Positions 1 to 11,266 of a DNA stretch of 64,000 nucleotides are shown here, one piece after another. The stretch spans positions 4,836,001 through 4,900,000 of the forward strand of contig JAQOTA010000053.1 in assembly GCA_029532415.1 (NCBI GenBank). The letters run 5' to 3'. Both the position numbers and the translations under genes were made by a program. Each line of letters opens with the position of its first letter. Position 1 is the stretch's first letter. The stretch is from Marasmius tenuissimus. Taxonomy: Eukaryota; Basidiomycota; Agaricomycetes; Agaricales; Marasmiaceae. The notes below the pieces were generated by a model. That model saw only the letters and a list, made by a program, of their open reading frames with translations, was not told the origin of the DNA and made no database searches.

Positions 1-323
1 AAAATCCACGGTTCGTAGCAGTGTAAGAGGAAGAGAAAGTCAAACGGCCGGGTTGAACAAACGGAATGATAGACTGCAGCCTTCACCTTTGGGAGAGGAA
101 GAGAAAATAATGGATATCACAGTAGGCTGTGGCACGAAGTAAAGAGAGTGGGGCTGGCTGTGGTATCAGAGAAGTTCGGCCAATTGCCGGCACCCAATCT
201 ACCGGCGTTTCAGGGGCAGAAAATAAACTTTGTGGGCATTGCGATATGGCAAGTGGGTATGCCCTAACTCCTCTTACACTCTGTGTGTAATTCTCAGCGG
301 CCAGCCTGCCCAGAATCGGTAGT
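1..323. other. No gene seen
   Basis: I find no coding exon, RNA gene or repeat here. It lies downstream of the broken tRNA and of the membrane protein gene, which both read leftward into it. Confidence 0.5.
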
Positions 324-419
324 ATCAAGTGATCTCAGGGTTCCATGGAGATGACGGTTACTACTGCAATAATGATATGGGCCCCGCGCGCTACCACTGC
401 GCCACTGCGCCATGCTGCT
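324..419 (-). pseudogene. Broken initiator tRNA-Met gene
   Basis: On the minus strand the first 37 positions match the four intact initiator tRNA genes of this window: acceptor AGCAGCA and anticodon CAT in a CCCATA loop. The D-arm contains an 8-base tandem duplication (GCGCAGTG twice). A 34-base intron-like stretch follows. The 3' half reads ACCCTGAGATCACTTGAT, with a changed anticodon stem, and then diverges, so half the T-arm and the 3' acceptor strand are missing. It cannot fold into a tRNA. The flank before it (CTT then AGCAGC) matches that of the intact copies at 17606 and 33756. It lies about 260 bases past the stop of the membrane protein gene on the same strand. Confidence 0.85.
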
Positions 420-676
420 AAGTGGCGAAGCATCTGGGTTGAGGCACTATATTGAGCAGCTTTGGCGCGCCTTTCCTGTAAGTACGTCGTTAGATTCGTA
501 AGTAAGAGACAGAGGATGATAAGTATGTGTGTAATGACAGCGATAGATGATAGCAACAACGATTCGATAGTCCATTGAGGGATAAAAAGAGGAGGAAAGA
601 ACGGTAATAAGTATACGTGATATGCAATCCATCCAGATTCCGAAAGCCCAGAAAAACATGACGACCAACAAATATC

Positions 677-2432
677 TTAGTCCCTGGTATAATCCGGCGG
701 CAAATCCTCCACATGCGCACCGGACCCTTGCCCATACCGAACCCCACTATCCTCATGCCTCCGATACGTGGTATTAACGACTTGCCGCTGCTCGCCTTTC
801 ATGGATCGGTAATTGTCGTTACTACTCGACCCAGCAGACGCGTCGGCATACGGGTCGAAGTAGGAGTGATGGGATGTAGATTCGACATCAGGTGGGGAGA
901 GTGTAACGACGGAGCCTGACTGGGATTGGTTATGTCGAGAGTGTTGTGGTCTGCTCCCAGATCCTGACCCCGACCCAGATGCACCACCAAGGAGAGGAGC
1001 GGATGAAGAAGTGGACATGTTCGAGTATCGTTGTTTCTCTGGTGGATACGACGTGCTTGTTCTTCCTCCTGCTACTCCAGCCCCAGCCCCAGCCGCGGCA
1101 GTCTCCCAAGGCGCCACAGGATTCACATACGGCCTGTGCTCGTCTTCCGGAACGAAAGGTGTCACAGCCGCATACGTATGACCACCACCCATATACATCC
1201 CCGGCCCTCCAGCACCACCATACCAAGGCGAATCCATAACACCTTCCCTCTGATTCCTCTTCCACCGCTTCATGAAAAACCATACTCCCAATCCAAGCAG
1301 AACGAGCCCGACAACTCCACCAAACGCAGCTCCCAATATCATCCCCATCGCCGGTTTGCTTTTCCCCGATGGCGTCGAAACCATACCCACTGGTGTGACG
1401 AGAAAGTAGTCTATGACCAACCACTGAATCGGTGGTTTATCCGAGTCGTAGACACCCTCGTATGTTATGGCCAGTTCGTGTTCTTTGTCTCCGGACAGAT
1501 CCGACGCGTTAAATAAAAGTTGGTTTTGGAAATCTGCGGCTTGGCCGTTTGACATCTTTTTGGATGCGGGAATTGTAAATGATGTATCTTGGGCGTCGTC
1601 GATGTGGTAGCGTGCTGGGGAGGAAGACCAGGGTTGGGTAGCGTTGGAGCCTTCGAGGAAGGAGAAGAATGATATTGAGGTACCTGTACGGGGTGTTAGG
1701 CGAGAAAATACGAAGCAGAGGGAGACGCACCGTTGAACTTGACCTGGACTGTCCCACTCGTCTTCCCAGTCCCGTTGAATCCTCCCCCGATATCTTTCCA
1801 CTGCGAGCTTCCGTTGAGGTAGTTGACGCTTGTATCGCTACTATCAATTTTAATCCACCCTCCATGACGTACCCCACCCTCCCCATCAACTCCATCTAAA
1901 CTAAGCCCCTTCTCCCCATCTAGAGGCGCATACTCGAGGTAATCCAACCAGAATTCTGTATCGTTCGGTTCCGTCACCGTCACGTTCACACTCAACTTGT
2001 GTGCTTTACGAGACATGTGTCCCAGCTCGCAGAGGTTGTTGTGTGTCGCTTCGTCGTCGTCGTCGAATGGGAATGAAGGAATGGGGGAACCGTCGATGTA
2101 ACATGTCCATGTGGGGGCTGTTTTATTGTTTTGGATGTCTCGTGCGCCTCGGACGAGGATGTAGTCGCCTAAGAGTCGAGGGGGTCAGTGTGTATAGAAG
2201 ATAAAAAAGATGAGATGTGCGCACCTTCAAAGTCAAACTCGAACCAAGCACCCTCCTTCTTCTTCGTCCCATGCATCGTACGGTTCAGTGGAGGCCCATA
2301 TCGACCCTGGTCTTCGAATGCTTTCGTTCCAACGTCGAGAGCCCAATCGTTATAGTCAGAGTACCGAATCCGTGGGTGCGTATCGTCAATGACGACTCGA
2401 CGAGGGTAGTCTATATAGGATGCTTCCGACAT
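677..2432 (-). CDS. Single-pass membrane protein with beta-sandwich-like ectodomain
   Basis: Three exons (2432-2225, 2168-1731, 1683-677) join in frame to 550 residues, starting MSEAS. The first ~310 residues form a Thr/Ser/Gly/Asp-rich ectodomain with several N-glycosylation motifs (NVT, NDT, NGT, NAS). Repeated modules such as [22 protein letters not shown] and [10 protein letters not shown] are typical of paired galactose-binding-like sandwiches in Agaricomycete surface proteins. One hydrophobic helix follows (about residue 355, [12 protein letters not shown]), then a basic stop-transfer KRWKR and a ~170-residue Ser/Gly/Pro-rich cytoplasmic tail. No classical signal peptide is visible, as I recall for this family. 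The role is unknown; sensing or cell-wall contact is only a guess. It is the sole intact member among many relics here, and a broken initiator tRNA lies just downstream. Confidence 0.82.
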
Positions 2433-2470
2433 TCTAGTTGAAGAAAAGGGGAGGGTCGAGGGTTATTCGT

Positions 2471-2515
2471 CGCTGGGTTGAAGAAAAACGAGGCCACTGC
2501 CCACTATGCCCAGCG
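2471..2515 (-). promoter_or_regulatory. Conserved upstream block of the membrane protein family
   Basis: A block beginning CGCTGGGTTGAAGA and continuing through ACGAGGCC and TGCCCA lies 39-83 bases upstream of the ATG at 2432. A clear match occurs at 39016-39061, upstream of the decayed copy starting at 38938, and a weaker one near 32462-32500, upstream of the relic start at 32375. Retention in decayed copies shows common descent. A promoter function is inferred from position only. Confidence 0.5.
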
Positions 2516-2982
2516 GAGCGGTCTTGGGCACCGAGACAACCGAGGAGTGCGCCTGAGACAACAATGGCCAATGGCTGTGTTCGAGGTCGAGGGGAGTGCG
2601 TGCTCCTCAGGGTCTTCCAATTCTGTCATATGAGTTTATAAGTGGGTAACCAGGTAATGTGTCAACTGCACGCAGGCAACCACACCTGTTGATTAAAAAC
2701 AGATAAAGCCAAAGTGCTATTTCCGTCCTCTATGCTCCATATTCCAGGTTGAATAATTGTTCCAAGGTGACGACTGTTTTGAAGTGGAGAGAAAGAAAGG
2801 TACCAGAGTCATGGCCGGATGATGGATTACGGAGGAAGAACGAAGCGAAGCGAGAAGGAAATTTCTGAAACTTGAAAACGGACATGGGCGCTGAAACTCG
2901 GACATCGCCCAGCTTATTTCCGTCACACCAAACAATCTCACGCCAAGGCACTCTTGGTCCCCGAGTGCCACCTCGTATTGAA

Positions 2983-3075
2983 AGCAGCATGGCGCAGTGG
3001 TAGCGCGCGGGGCCCATATCAACTAGATGTTTGGAAGAAACCCCGAGGTCACTTGATCGAAACAAGTTGCTGCTA
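2983..3075 (+). tRNA. tRNA-iMet(CAU): Initiator tRNA-Met (CAT), with 21-base intron
   Basis: A perfect 7-bp acceptor stem (AGCAGCA/TGCTGCT) with A1:T72 is followed by a GCGC/GCGC D-stem, an anticodon stem CGGGG/CCCCG giving three consecutive G:C pairs, anticodon CAT at 3015-3017, and T-arm ACTTG-ATCGAAA-CAAGT. The A54/A60 loop and the three G:C pairs are hallmarks of eukaryotic initiator tRNA. The intron 3019-3039 sits at the canonical 37/38 position. A run of T at 3099-3103 fits a Pol III terminator. Confidence 0.95.
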
Positions 3076-5985
3076 TGACATACATATCTTCTCTCAAGTT
3101 TTTCTCTGTCGGTGGTAGGTGACGCAGACGGCTGGCCCCAACCCTTGATCCCAACTGTTTTATGCGGCAAGAGCTCGAACAATCACGTTCGGAACATCCA
3201 GGGTAAGGAACATGCGGCCGATAAACGATGAAAGTCTTTACGTTATCATATTGCCGCCCACAAGTCTTTGGACTTGACCACCACCTTCAGCATCGGCGAG
3301 TTACTGGCTCGAGGGAGAAGACTGTCTAGCATGGATCTGGTGGAGAGCTGGAGGGCGACATCACGGTTCACGGGAACAAAACAGCGGGCTAGGTGAGCAT
3401 TTGTACACTTTTTCGAGCTCGCGCTCCGCTGACATTGATATCACTACATTACTTGTTTCGTATATACCTCCTTCACATACTGAACGAACGAGGAGGTTCA
3501 GATGTTCAAAATCAACCATTTCTTGAAGTTCAACCGCGTTATCGGGGAGTTGAATCGTTACTAGACACGATCGTTGCCAACCAAAACTCGGTCACTCGTT
3601 TGACGTCAAGCATCCACTTTCTCAAACGACCTTCAACCGAACCATCATTCCGGAGAAAATCCGACCAGACTCGATCGCTGTGCACATCGGTAGATATCCC
3701 CAGGTTTCTTTCTCTATGTCGACACCCCTTACCCTCCATCTCGCGTGTTCCGCAAGAGAAAATCTTGAATCTGGGACTCACTGGTGCCAAAGAACTCTAT
3801 GCTGGTCCCTGGATAGGATATGTTCTCTTCGTCGACAAGTGGGGTGGAATCTGGTATCGAGGATAATCAATACTACCATTCAAGAAGCCCGACGTGAGAA
3901 AAACCAGATCAAAGCAGATCAAAGCCCACCTTCATTTGCTCTTCTGTGTCAAACATTGGCAGCTTTCTGCCAGTTTCTGCCCTTACACACACCTCACTTT
4001 TGACGTGATCGGTGGAATGGAAGCCAAATTTAAGAATCCCGTGCGTATCAGGCGCCGGGCTCAAATTTATCACAACCGGGAGAATCAACTCTCAACCAAT
4101 CATTGAGGGTAGTTACAATGGAAGTGACCGGGCTCAACAAATTACTCAAAACCGTTCCTTTTGACGTTTTCTAGCCTTTCATCTGATTCGAGCCACTAAG
4201 ATGGCGGTGACGATATTGATGGGGAGGGCGGGATCAAGGCAGGACTCAGCGCATGACTTGATTCTCAATCCCCAACACGGAGGGATGCAAGCTGCGACTC
4301 AGGTAAATATTCAGGGATTCTATGCTTCGCCAAGTCTAGTCTCAAAACTAATATCCCTTTGCTGAAGAGATACATGTCTTTTGAGGCCGGTGGTATCTAT
4401 GCAATGGAATCTCAATGATGCCTGGTGATCAAGGTACATTGGCGCCCATGTGCATGATAGCTTTCCGGACTTCAAGCTTCACGATCAGGCGTCATTGGAG
4501 CAGGCGCCTGGAGATAGTGGACCAGCAAAGGGTATGTCTGACCCTACAATACAAAGGAAGAAGTGTCTTCTCGGTATTGTCGAGGAATGGCGAGCGAGAC
4601 TAGTTAGACCCTGTTGAATAGTTTTAGCGGGCGCTCATAGTAGGGCACATCATTTATACCACAGCAATAGTACATTCTTGTGCGTCACCCTAGAGTTGAA
4701 TTCTTGAAAGGGATATATACTTCTACTACACCGGCCCACTGATACCGCGGCAGTTGAATTTGAGTGTAAGTAGCTTGGAGCTGAAGCTCCGACACAATGC
4801 ACTTCCAAGTTGTTTCGCTCATGCGTCCGTCCAGCCAGTGTTGTCGGACTCAAGCAGAGGTTTTTGAAGTTGAATTGAAGCCCGAGCCTGGCCTTCAACT
4901 TTCAAGGCACCGAGTCTGCCCTTCATGCTCCGCGGAGATCTAGTTTTCTCCAAAAGGAAAGGATCATAGGGGACTGATAGAGAGCGAGTCGCCCTGGACC
5001 TGAACCCATCTATCAACAGCCATTATGGTACTTATTATGATTATCCCTACCGTAACTGGTCACACGGGTCTATGTTCTCTAACTATTATCCCGAAGTTAC
5101 CGTACATTTATAGTATACACGCCCCGTTGGGCCTTTAGGCTCTCCATTTGCTGCTTGTATCAGTGCCGTCGTCTCCGTCTGCTACATAGTTGAGTTGAGA
5201 CTATACTTTTGATGTACTATCTGAGGAGGGTGCACAACGAGAAGATTGTCAGAGGGTGAGGAACGGAGGCAACGGTGGAACACAATCCTTCGTTGGAACT
5301 TGGAGCAGGTTGGAGCAGTCCGAGCGGGGTAATTGAGCACGAGATATCCAGGTCCCGGGGCATTAATTGCCATATTTGACGCCAACATTCACTCGGTGAG
5401 TCGCACCAATGTCCATAACAATTCACATTCAGAGGTAGTGTACTTAATTACTCTGAATCAGTACGATGATGTGGCCTGGGGCACTATCGAATTCTGTGCT
5501 CTCTTGGACCCGCCTTAGTTATCCCAAACCAGTTCAATAACACTCGATAGTCTGTCCGATGTAGTGATGCATTCTAGTAGACTCTAATTCACTATCAATT
5601 TCCTCGCTCTGTTACAAAGGCCCGTCACCCACGGTCCACCTAGCTGTCCCGAACCAGTTCGATAGCGCTCGGGTTCATATCCACCCGCCCTCACCACTAC
5701 CAAAAAGGGTTTTCGGATATGAAGCGTCTGTTTACAAGAGACTGGCGCTCGGGCGGCATTCTATGGTTGTTCTGGGGTAGTAGTGATGCGCAGTCCCATC
5801 AAACCGAAAAGTACGAACATCCCAAGGCTTCTAGGTTAAAACATTTTGCCACTGTTCACGTTACAATCGTTTTGCTAATGTATAAGAGGCCTCGGGCTCA
5901 GCAAACCCTTTATTGCTGTGACCTTGAACCACTCTGCTAATACCCTCATCCCAACTGGGTCTTCTCGAAGAACAGGAAGAAAGAA
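3076..5985. other. No gene recognised
   Basis: Open frames here are short and overlap on both strands. None shows a recognisable motif, an exon chain or similarity to anything else in the window. I see no inverted or tandem repeat that stands out. Confidence 0.5.
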
Positions 5986-6883
5986 ATGGGACACACAATA
6001 TCAAGACTTCCATGCGCATGCATTGAGACGATTTTGGCACTGGCGAACCTGGCTCTCACTCCGAACCAGGCCTGTAGGACTAGAGATACTCATGATAATG
6101 ATGAGATAATGCCGCCACCGCTGGAGGAAGAGAGAGGGTCGTCCCGTTGTGATTTGGAGTCGGAGGCGGCAGAGAGGGAAGGTTCAGTGCAGGTCAGCCC
6201 TCATTCTTGTTCTCAGAGTGCGAGCCGGGAGAATTCATATCTGTTTCACCCTTCATGAAGCGCGGGAGCAATGCGCTGTCCCACGACGCTGAGGGGAGCG
6301 AGGCAAGGACAAGAACTCATGATCATCAGGTTGCCGGTGGCACCAGTGAACTCCGAGTCAATTACGGAAGTGGTCGCCATGTAAATCATTTTTATGGACC
6401 GACTATCATTCTGCACAACCGTAATCACAACGGGGATAACTTCAACCAAAGTTCTGTGGGGCAAACCTCAAGAGACGTATTTAACTATGGTCAGGGGATT
6501 CTGGGTCAGTACTCAGTCAGTACCAAGATAATTGTTCTGGTCCCATGCTCACTGTGACTTTTACCAGGCTCTTCTCAAACTCGTCTTGACCCTCCAGTGG
6601 TGGTACGGGATACGTCGATCGACGCCTCAACTGTTTCACCGATGCATGTTCGCACGGAAGAACCTAACGAATCTGGTAAGCTACCAATATAGCGCCAAAT
6701 ACTGGCAGTCAATGACAGAGGATCCCTTACGCGAGACGTTCTTCCTCAGGCGCAGGTGAAGTCGAAGAGACGTCCACCCAAGCTCGACCATCAGCGGAAA
6801 GCAATTACTCAATTGCATGGGTCTCACACTCGCCTTCGTGGGAAAATCACGGTGACCCCAGCGAAAACGTACAATTTGGATAG
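5986..6883 (+). CDS. Small protein with myristoylation/palmitoylation-type N terminus (copy A)
   Basis: Four exons (5986-6192, 6261-6504, 6568-6675, 6750-6883) with good splice sites join to 230 residues. The start MGHTIS fits the N-myristoylation pattern (Gly2, Ser6), and cysteines follow closely (LPCAC), as in doubly lipidated, membrane-tethered proteins. A polar, acidic middle leads to a Gly/Asn-rich core containing NRNHNGDNF, SSVGQT and FNYGQG. The paralog at 29511-30159 conserves the start motif, the cysteines, the first two intron positions and this core, which argues that the gene is real. No enzyme domain is visible. The core resembles short Asn/Gln/Gly-rich motifs of fungal amyloid signalling proteins, but that is speculation. 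The function is unknown. Confidence 0.68.
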
Positions 6884-8237
6884 ACGCCGGCAAGCGGCAG
6901 AGCCCGCTACTGCCTTTTCCAGCACAGCGACCACGACCAGACAACATTTCTCCAGGTTGTACTAGCTTCGTGCTCAGATTAAACAAAATTGATCCCATTT
7001 TCAACGACACTTGTCACCAACTTATCACGTTCAGTGCTCCCAGCGTCTAGATCACTCAACAATCCGCACGTAAAGCATGATATACACACATTGATACACA
7101 ACAAGTTACCGTCACTACCAAGCTGATATACCTGAGTACGACATGAAGGGCCGCTGAATAGTAAGGGGTATAGCAGGAACCGTTGTGATGGTATCATTCG
7201 GGCCTCCTTGCTGGTCGTCGCTCGACCTTCGGCCAGCTCCTCTCAGCAAGGAGGGGGGAGACCCCCCCAACCCCCCGTCCAGTAGTAGATTCGACACACC
7301 TTACCGTTACGCCCATGTACTTAGCATACCAACAGCCAAGGTGTGGGTGACCAGAGATGGAAGGAAACGTGAGACTGGCGCTGCGAGGAGCTGATAGCTA
7401 CTGGTTGATAACGAAAAGACAGGGGCGCCGTTGAGAGTGAAGGGCAAGATGAGAATTTGAGCAACGTTGCCAGGAGGCAGAAGGCTGTTTTATAGGAGGA
7501 AATGTGGGAAAAATATCATGGGACCTTGAGAAAAAAACCACATGATCTGAAGGGCCTTCCGCGAAATCGGTTTTTTTGCACTTTCGGTAAAACCCACTAT
7601 CTTTCAGTAGCGGGAATATCAAGATCCATCAATAGGCTACCGGCCACGGTATATGTTGAATCCTCTTGATAGGATTTCGTTTCCGGTAGGCACTGCGTTA
7701 TAGTGTGTGCCCCTCTGTACTTAGTGAATCTGACATTCCCATCTCCATAATTATGTCTTACTTCTCGCGACGGCGACTCAACAAGAGCTGACTACTTTCT
7801 CGAAAGTCGCCCTCAGCTTTAGTATCGACGACGTAATTTTGTAGTACTTAGTTGCCTTTAGTGGCCCGTTGGATACAGGGTCGCCGAGGTTCCTTCGAGT
7901 CACTACTTTCTGAGTGACCTCATCCCGCGAGCCTCGAGTGCTCAATCTTTCTGATTTCACCTTCAACGTCCATTCGTCCTTCTCCCGATGTCAACTGCCA
8001 CCTATTCCCGTAACACACACTCACTATTACACCCAGTACCGTATTAAGTTTTATAATTGTCACTCTATTTGAGGTTCTCTATAGATGGGGAAATAGATTC
8101 AATCTCATCGTCTAAGTGTATTCGCATCCTCTAGTAGCGAATCTCTCCGAACGTTACACCGCATTCTTCACTTTTTGATCACGACTGGGCATTTCTCGTA
8201 CTACGTATCTGGAATTACATATACTGTACTTGAATGA
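6884..8237. other. Intergenic; contains a block shared with the end of gene copy B
   Basis: No gene is evident. Positions about 7883-8150 (from GCCGAGGTTCCTTC onward) match the last exon and 3' flank of the paralog at 29511-30159 (about 30130-30420). The paralogs therefore share a 3' block, but in this copy it lies about 1 kb beyond the predicted stop. Confidence 0.5.
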
Positions 8238-8430
8238 CACTGGGGGCATTTTTCTGTCAAGTAGGACATGTCGTGGTGGTGTCAAGTGGGCCAGGTCCAA
8301 GCCAAGTCCAAACAATGGTTGTTGCACCTTGGGGGGACTTAGAGAATCTTTGTTTAATGGTCCATTCCAGGGTCAGACACACTTGACACCAACACATCAT
8401 GCCCTAATTGACAGAAAAATGCCCCCAGTG
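8238..8430. mobile_element. Short CACTA-like non-autonomous element (MITE), 193 bp
   Basis: The ends are inverted copies starting CACTGGGGGCATTTTTC, 23 bases identical and then one mismatch. Each side is flanked by the 3-bp direct repeat TGA (8235-8237 and 8431-8433). Ends beginning CACT plus a 3-bp target duplication are the signature of the CACTA (CMC) superfamily. No coding capacity remains. Confidence 0.82.
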
Positions 8431-9029
8431 TGACTATATCCATTGTTTGTTATAGAGTCAATAACTGTATATAGGTCTGCAGTGCACTAAAAGGAGGTTG
8501 CTTATCGAGATTTCACGCGGCAGCGGGAACGTCGAAGTCCAATAGAATCAGACATGGAAGACCTATTCCAGTTTGGGCTTTGTCGGAGCTTATTGCTGGG
8601 GGAAACTAAAGAGCCGGGGAAGAGAACTGGTGTGGAAACAACCTGACCTAGCTTTGTCAACTAGGTAATCCCTGAACGAGGTGTGATAGACACGGAGTTC
8701 ATCCGTCGACCCACGAATATCCAGTATCGAGTGCATTGCCCGCAAGGTCAAAGGTACTTGTCCCGCGAGGATGGAAGATTACATCGTTAGGTGCTTGTCA
8801 TGAGTAGCTAGACAACCATATGGTGATTCTGAGCCTTGCTTTGTTTCTAGAAGGGGAGCGATATGATGCAACATGTATGGTGTCGATTAGCGACTCGAAA
8901 AAGTGTGTATATGTACGGTGCCAGTGATAAGGAAGGCAGGGAACCTGAAGTTGCAGTGTGTTGATTGACCATCATCCCTCAGTCCGGCCAACTGCCAGAG
9001 TGACACAGTTAGCTGCATCTAAACTAAAC
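8431..9029. other. No gene recognised
   Basis: This stretch follows the short CACTA-like element. I see no coding exons, tRNA or repeat in it. Confidence 0.45.
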
Positions 9030-9400
9030 CTTTTCACTCCCATAGTCCCGACGTTGATGCTTACCTTGCGAGACATATGCTCTGATGCACGAGAATTGAA
9101 GTCGTCTGGTTAATATTGAAATATGGGAGCCGTCAATGGCGCTCGGTGAAGGGGATGTATGTAGTCTTGAATATCCCGGACGAGGATGTAGTCTCCTGTG
9201 AAGTTTAGCGTGCATGGGAAAAAGGCAGCGACGAGGACGCACCTCCGGAGGTACGCTCAAACCCGAGATCCATCCCTCTTCATGAATTGAGTAGATAACC
9301 CAATGATGCCTTGGTCCTCGGAGTTCAGACAATTCTTTTCCCAACGTCGAGGGGCCCGTTATCGGGGCGTGATCGTCGACTCGACGGGAGAGCATCAACC
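9030..9400 (-). pseudogene. Relic of the membrane protein family (exon 1/2 fragment)
   Basis: Read on the minus strand, VDDHAPI and GPRHHW lie where the intact gene has IDDTHPRI and QGRYGP. After an intron with GTGCGT and CACAG ends comes GDYILVRDIQDY, matching [13 protein letters not shown] of the intact gene, and then SEHMSRK, matching LGHMSRK. The frames are broken by shifts and stops, and the rest of the gene is absent. Confidence 0.65.
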
Positions 9401-11266
9401 GAAACGTGGCGGTTCGGCCAACAATTAACCTTAAAACTTACTATCACTGGGCCAAATTGCACGTCACTGCACAGGCACCGGTGAAAGCCAAACTGCTATC
9501 ACCGTCCGTCTCCTCCATACGGTATACCGTAACTTGTGATTGTTCCAAGGTGCAGCGCGAGTGGGAGGCTGTATTGTGGTGGGCGAACTTAGAAGAGTCA
9601 CGATGATGATCGCAGCAGCGGGTCTCCCTGAATTATCTATACCATTCCTCTCCTTCCCACACTGACAGCTCGTACGGTTTGAAGTTTCACGATAAACACT
9701 TGTGGAGCAAGATCTACCGTGAGGCCTACACATCACCCATTGAGGAAGAGGCCAGTGTTGGCTGTGTCATCGGCAGCGACGAATGGGAGAACGAGCAATT
9801 CATAATAAAGGCTTCTCTCCAGGCGATCGTCGGATGGGATGCAACACCGCGAAGCCACACAGTACACGGGAGAGAACCGTTGCAATAAATCTCGATGGTA
9901 GATGGCCGAATGATTTAAGGCTTAAGCACAGGCGCAGAGTGCGGAAGAGGACGAGCCATGAGTATTTGAATGTTGAACCTTGTGCCGCGTCGGTTCAATC
10001 AGGAGACCAAAGGGAGAAAAGGCACCGAGACTGGCCCCATGTACAATCTAGCACCATATTGCGACCTCCAATCTTTTCCTGTCAGGCTTGTAACCGCCAG
10101 CATAGGGCACAGAGTCTGCTTATGAGCCGATACACAAATGACTAGGCTGTGATGTAGCTTCAGGTATGCGAGCCGGCAAGTAGGAGTATTTGGAGAGCAG
10201 AAGAGAGCGGTACGATCCAGGATTGACTCGATGTCAGAGATGGCTTCCCCGATGCACTCTTCCACAGTCGGGGTTGAACGTTAACTCCCAAAGTGTTACC
10301 AAGCTTGAATTATGATATGGATCACCCGCTAGAAACATTCACAGTGCCGGACACGACGAACTCGGTCATTGAATTAAAAGATGATTTGGAGCGTAACTTG
10401 GCTGAGTAGAGACCTGGATTGCTGAGCATTTAGCCGTCTGTGTCGGGCCAGATTTGAGTAATGAATTCGAGGGTGAGGTATCGTCGATGTACATAGGTAT
10501 TCTCTGTTGTATGCTTTGGAATAATCCCTCAATCGAGTGGATGTGTGCGCATCATGAATAGGGTCTAGAAGAACGAACGAGCACGCTGAGTGGACGACAG
10601 ACAAGACCGCTGCCCATACAAATAGATGCGACGTCTGTGTCGAGGGGCTTTCGCTGACCTTCTGTGAGTGTCAGGTAGATCAGTGGGTAGTGGTGGTGGG
10701 AGAGCAAGGAGGAGTACAGTGTTGAGCGGCAAATTTTCACCGTCGGCGAATTGTCGGTGAAAACATCCAATCACGTTGTTGGATTGGCGTTCAGTCTCTC
10801 CTCCGAATCAACGTGTCATGGCTATGATTCATTGAGACTGCCTCCGAATACTCTGTGGTCGCTTCGGTGGTGATCGACCCCTGGATATTGGTTAAACACC
10901 TCGTTTTTCCACCCACTGTCCACCTTTTTCTTCTCAACGTCTCTTCTCGAGCCTCACGTAGACTCACAACCACCAGGTGGTTTCTCGTTCAAGGATAGTA
11001 CAGGTATGGGTGTTCAAGCTGTCGTGGATGTCGGTCACCATCGAAGTCTCTCGTTCTCCCTCTACTGAGGACATGAAACAATTAAAAGACTAATTGAAAT
11101 AGCATCATTCAGTGCGCGTAAACCTCCCCCATACCCCCTCACAGCCGAATGACCGACGGGGAGTGAAGAGAACAGACACAGGGTAGATTCTACAGGATTT
11201 GAGCTGTGAAGTTTAAGCTAGAGCAACAGAGTTACGGATGGAATAGACTTTTTACCTTTCAAATTC
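9401..11266. other. No intact gene recognised
   Basis: Only short frames are present. Positions 10630-10680 share a stretch (GTCGAGGGGCT, then CCTTCTGTGA) with 32511-32540, so another old repeat may be present. I cannot say what it was. Confidence 0.4.

Noticed and set aside
930..1424. Long minus-strand open frame inside the membrane protein gene
   Set aside because: It is an out-of-frame shadow of the Ser/Gly-rich tail. The spliced frame at 677-1683 is supported by two other copies.
3393..3866. 157-codon plus-strand frame in the left intergenic region
   Set aside because: No motif, no exon neighbours and an antisense frame of similar quality. Evidence is insufficient.
8238..8430. Possible Tc1/mariner-type element
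   Set aside because: The duplication is TGA (3 bp), not TA, and the ends start CACT, which fits CACTA instead.
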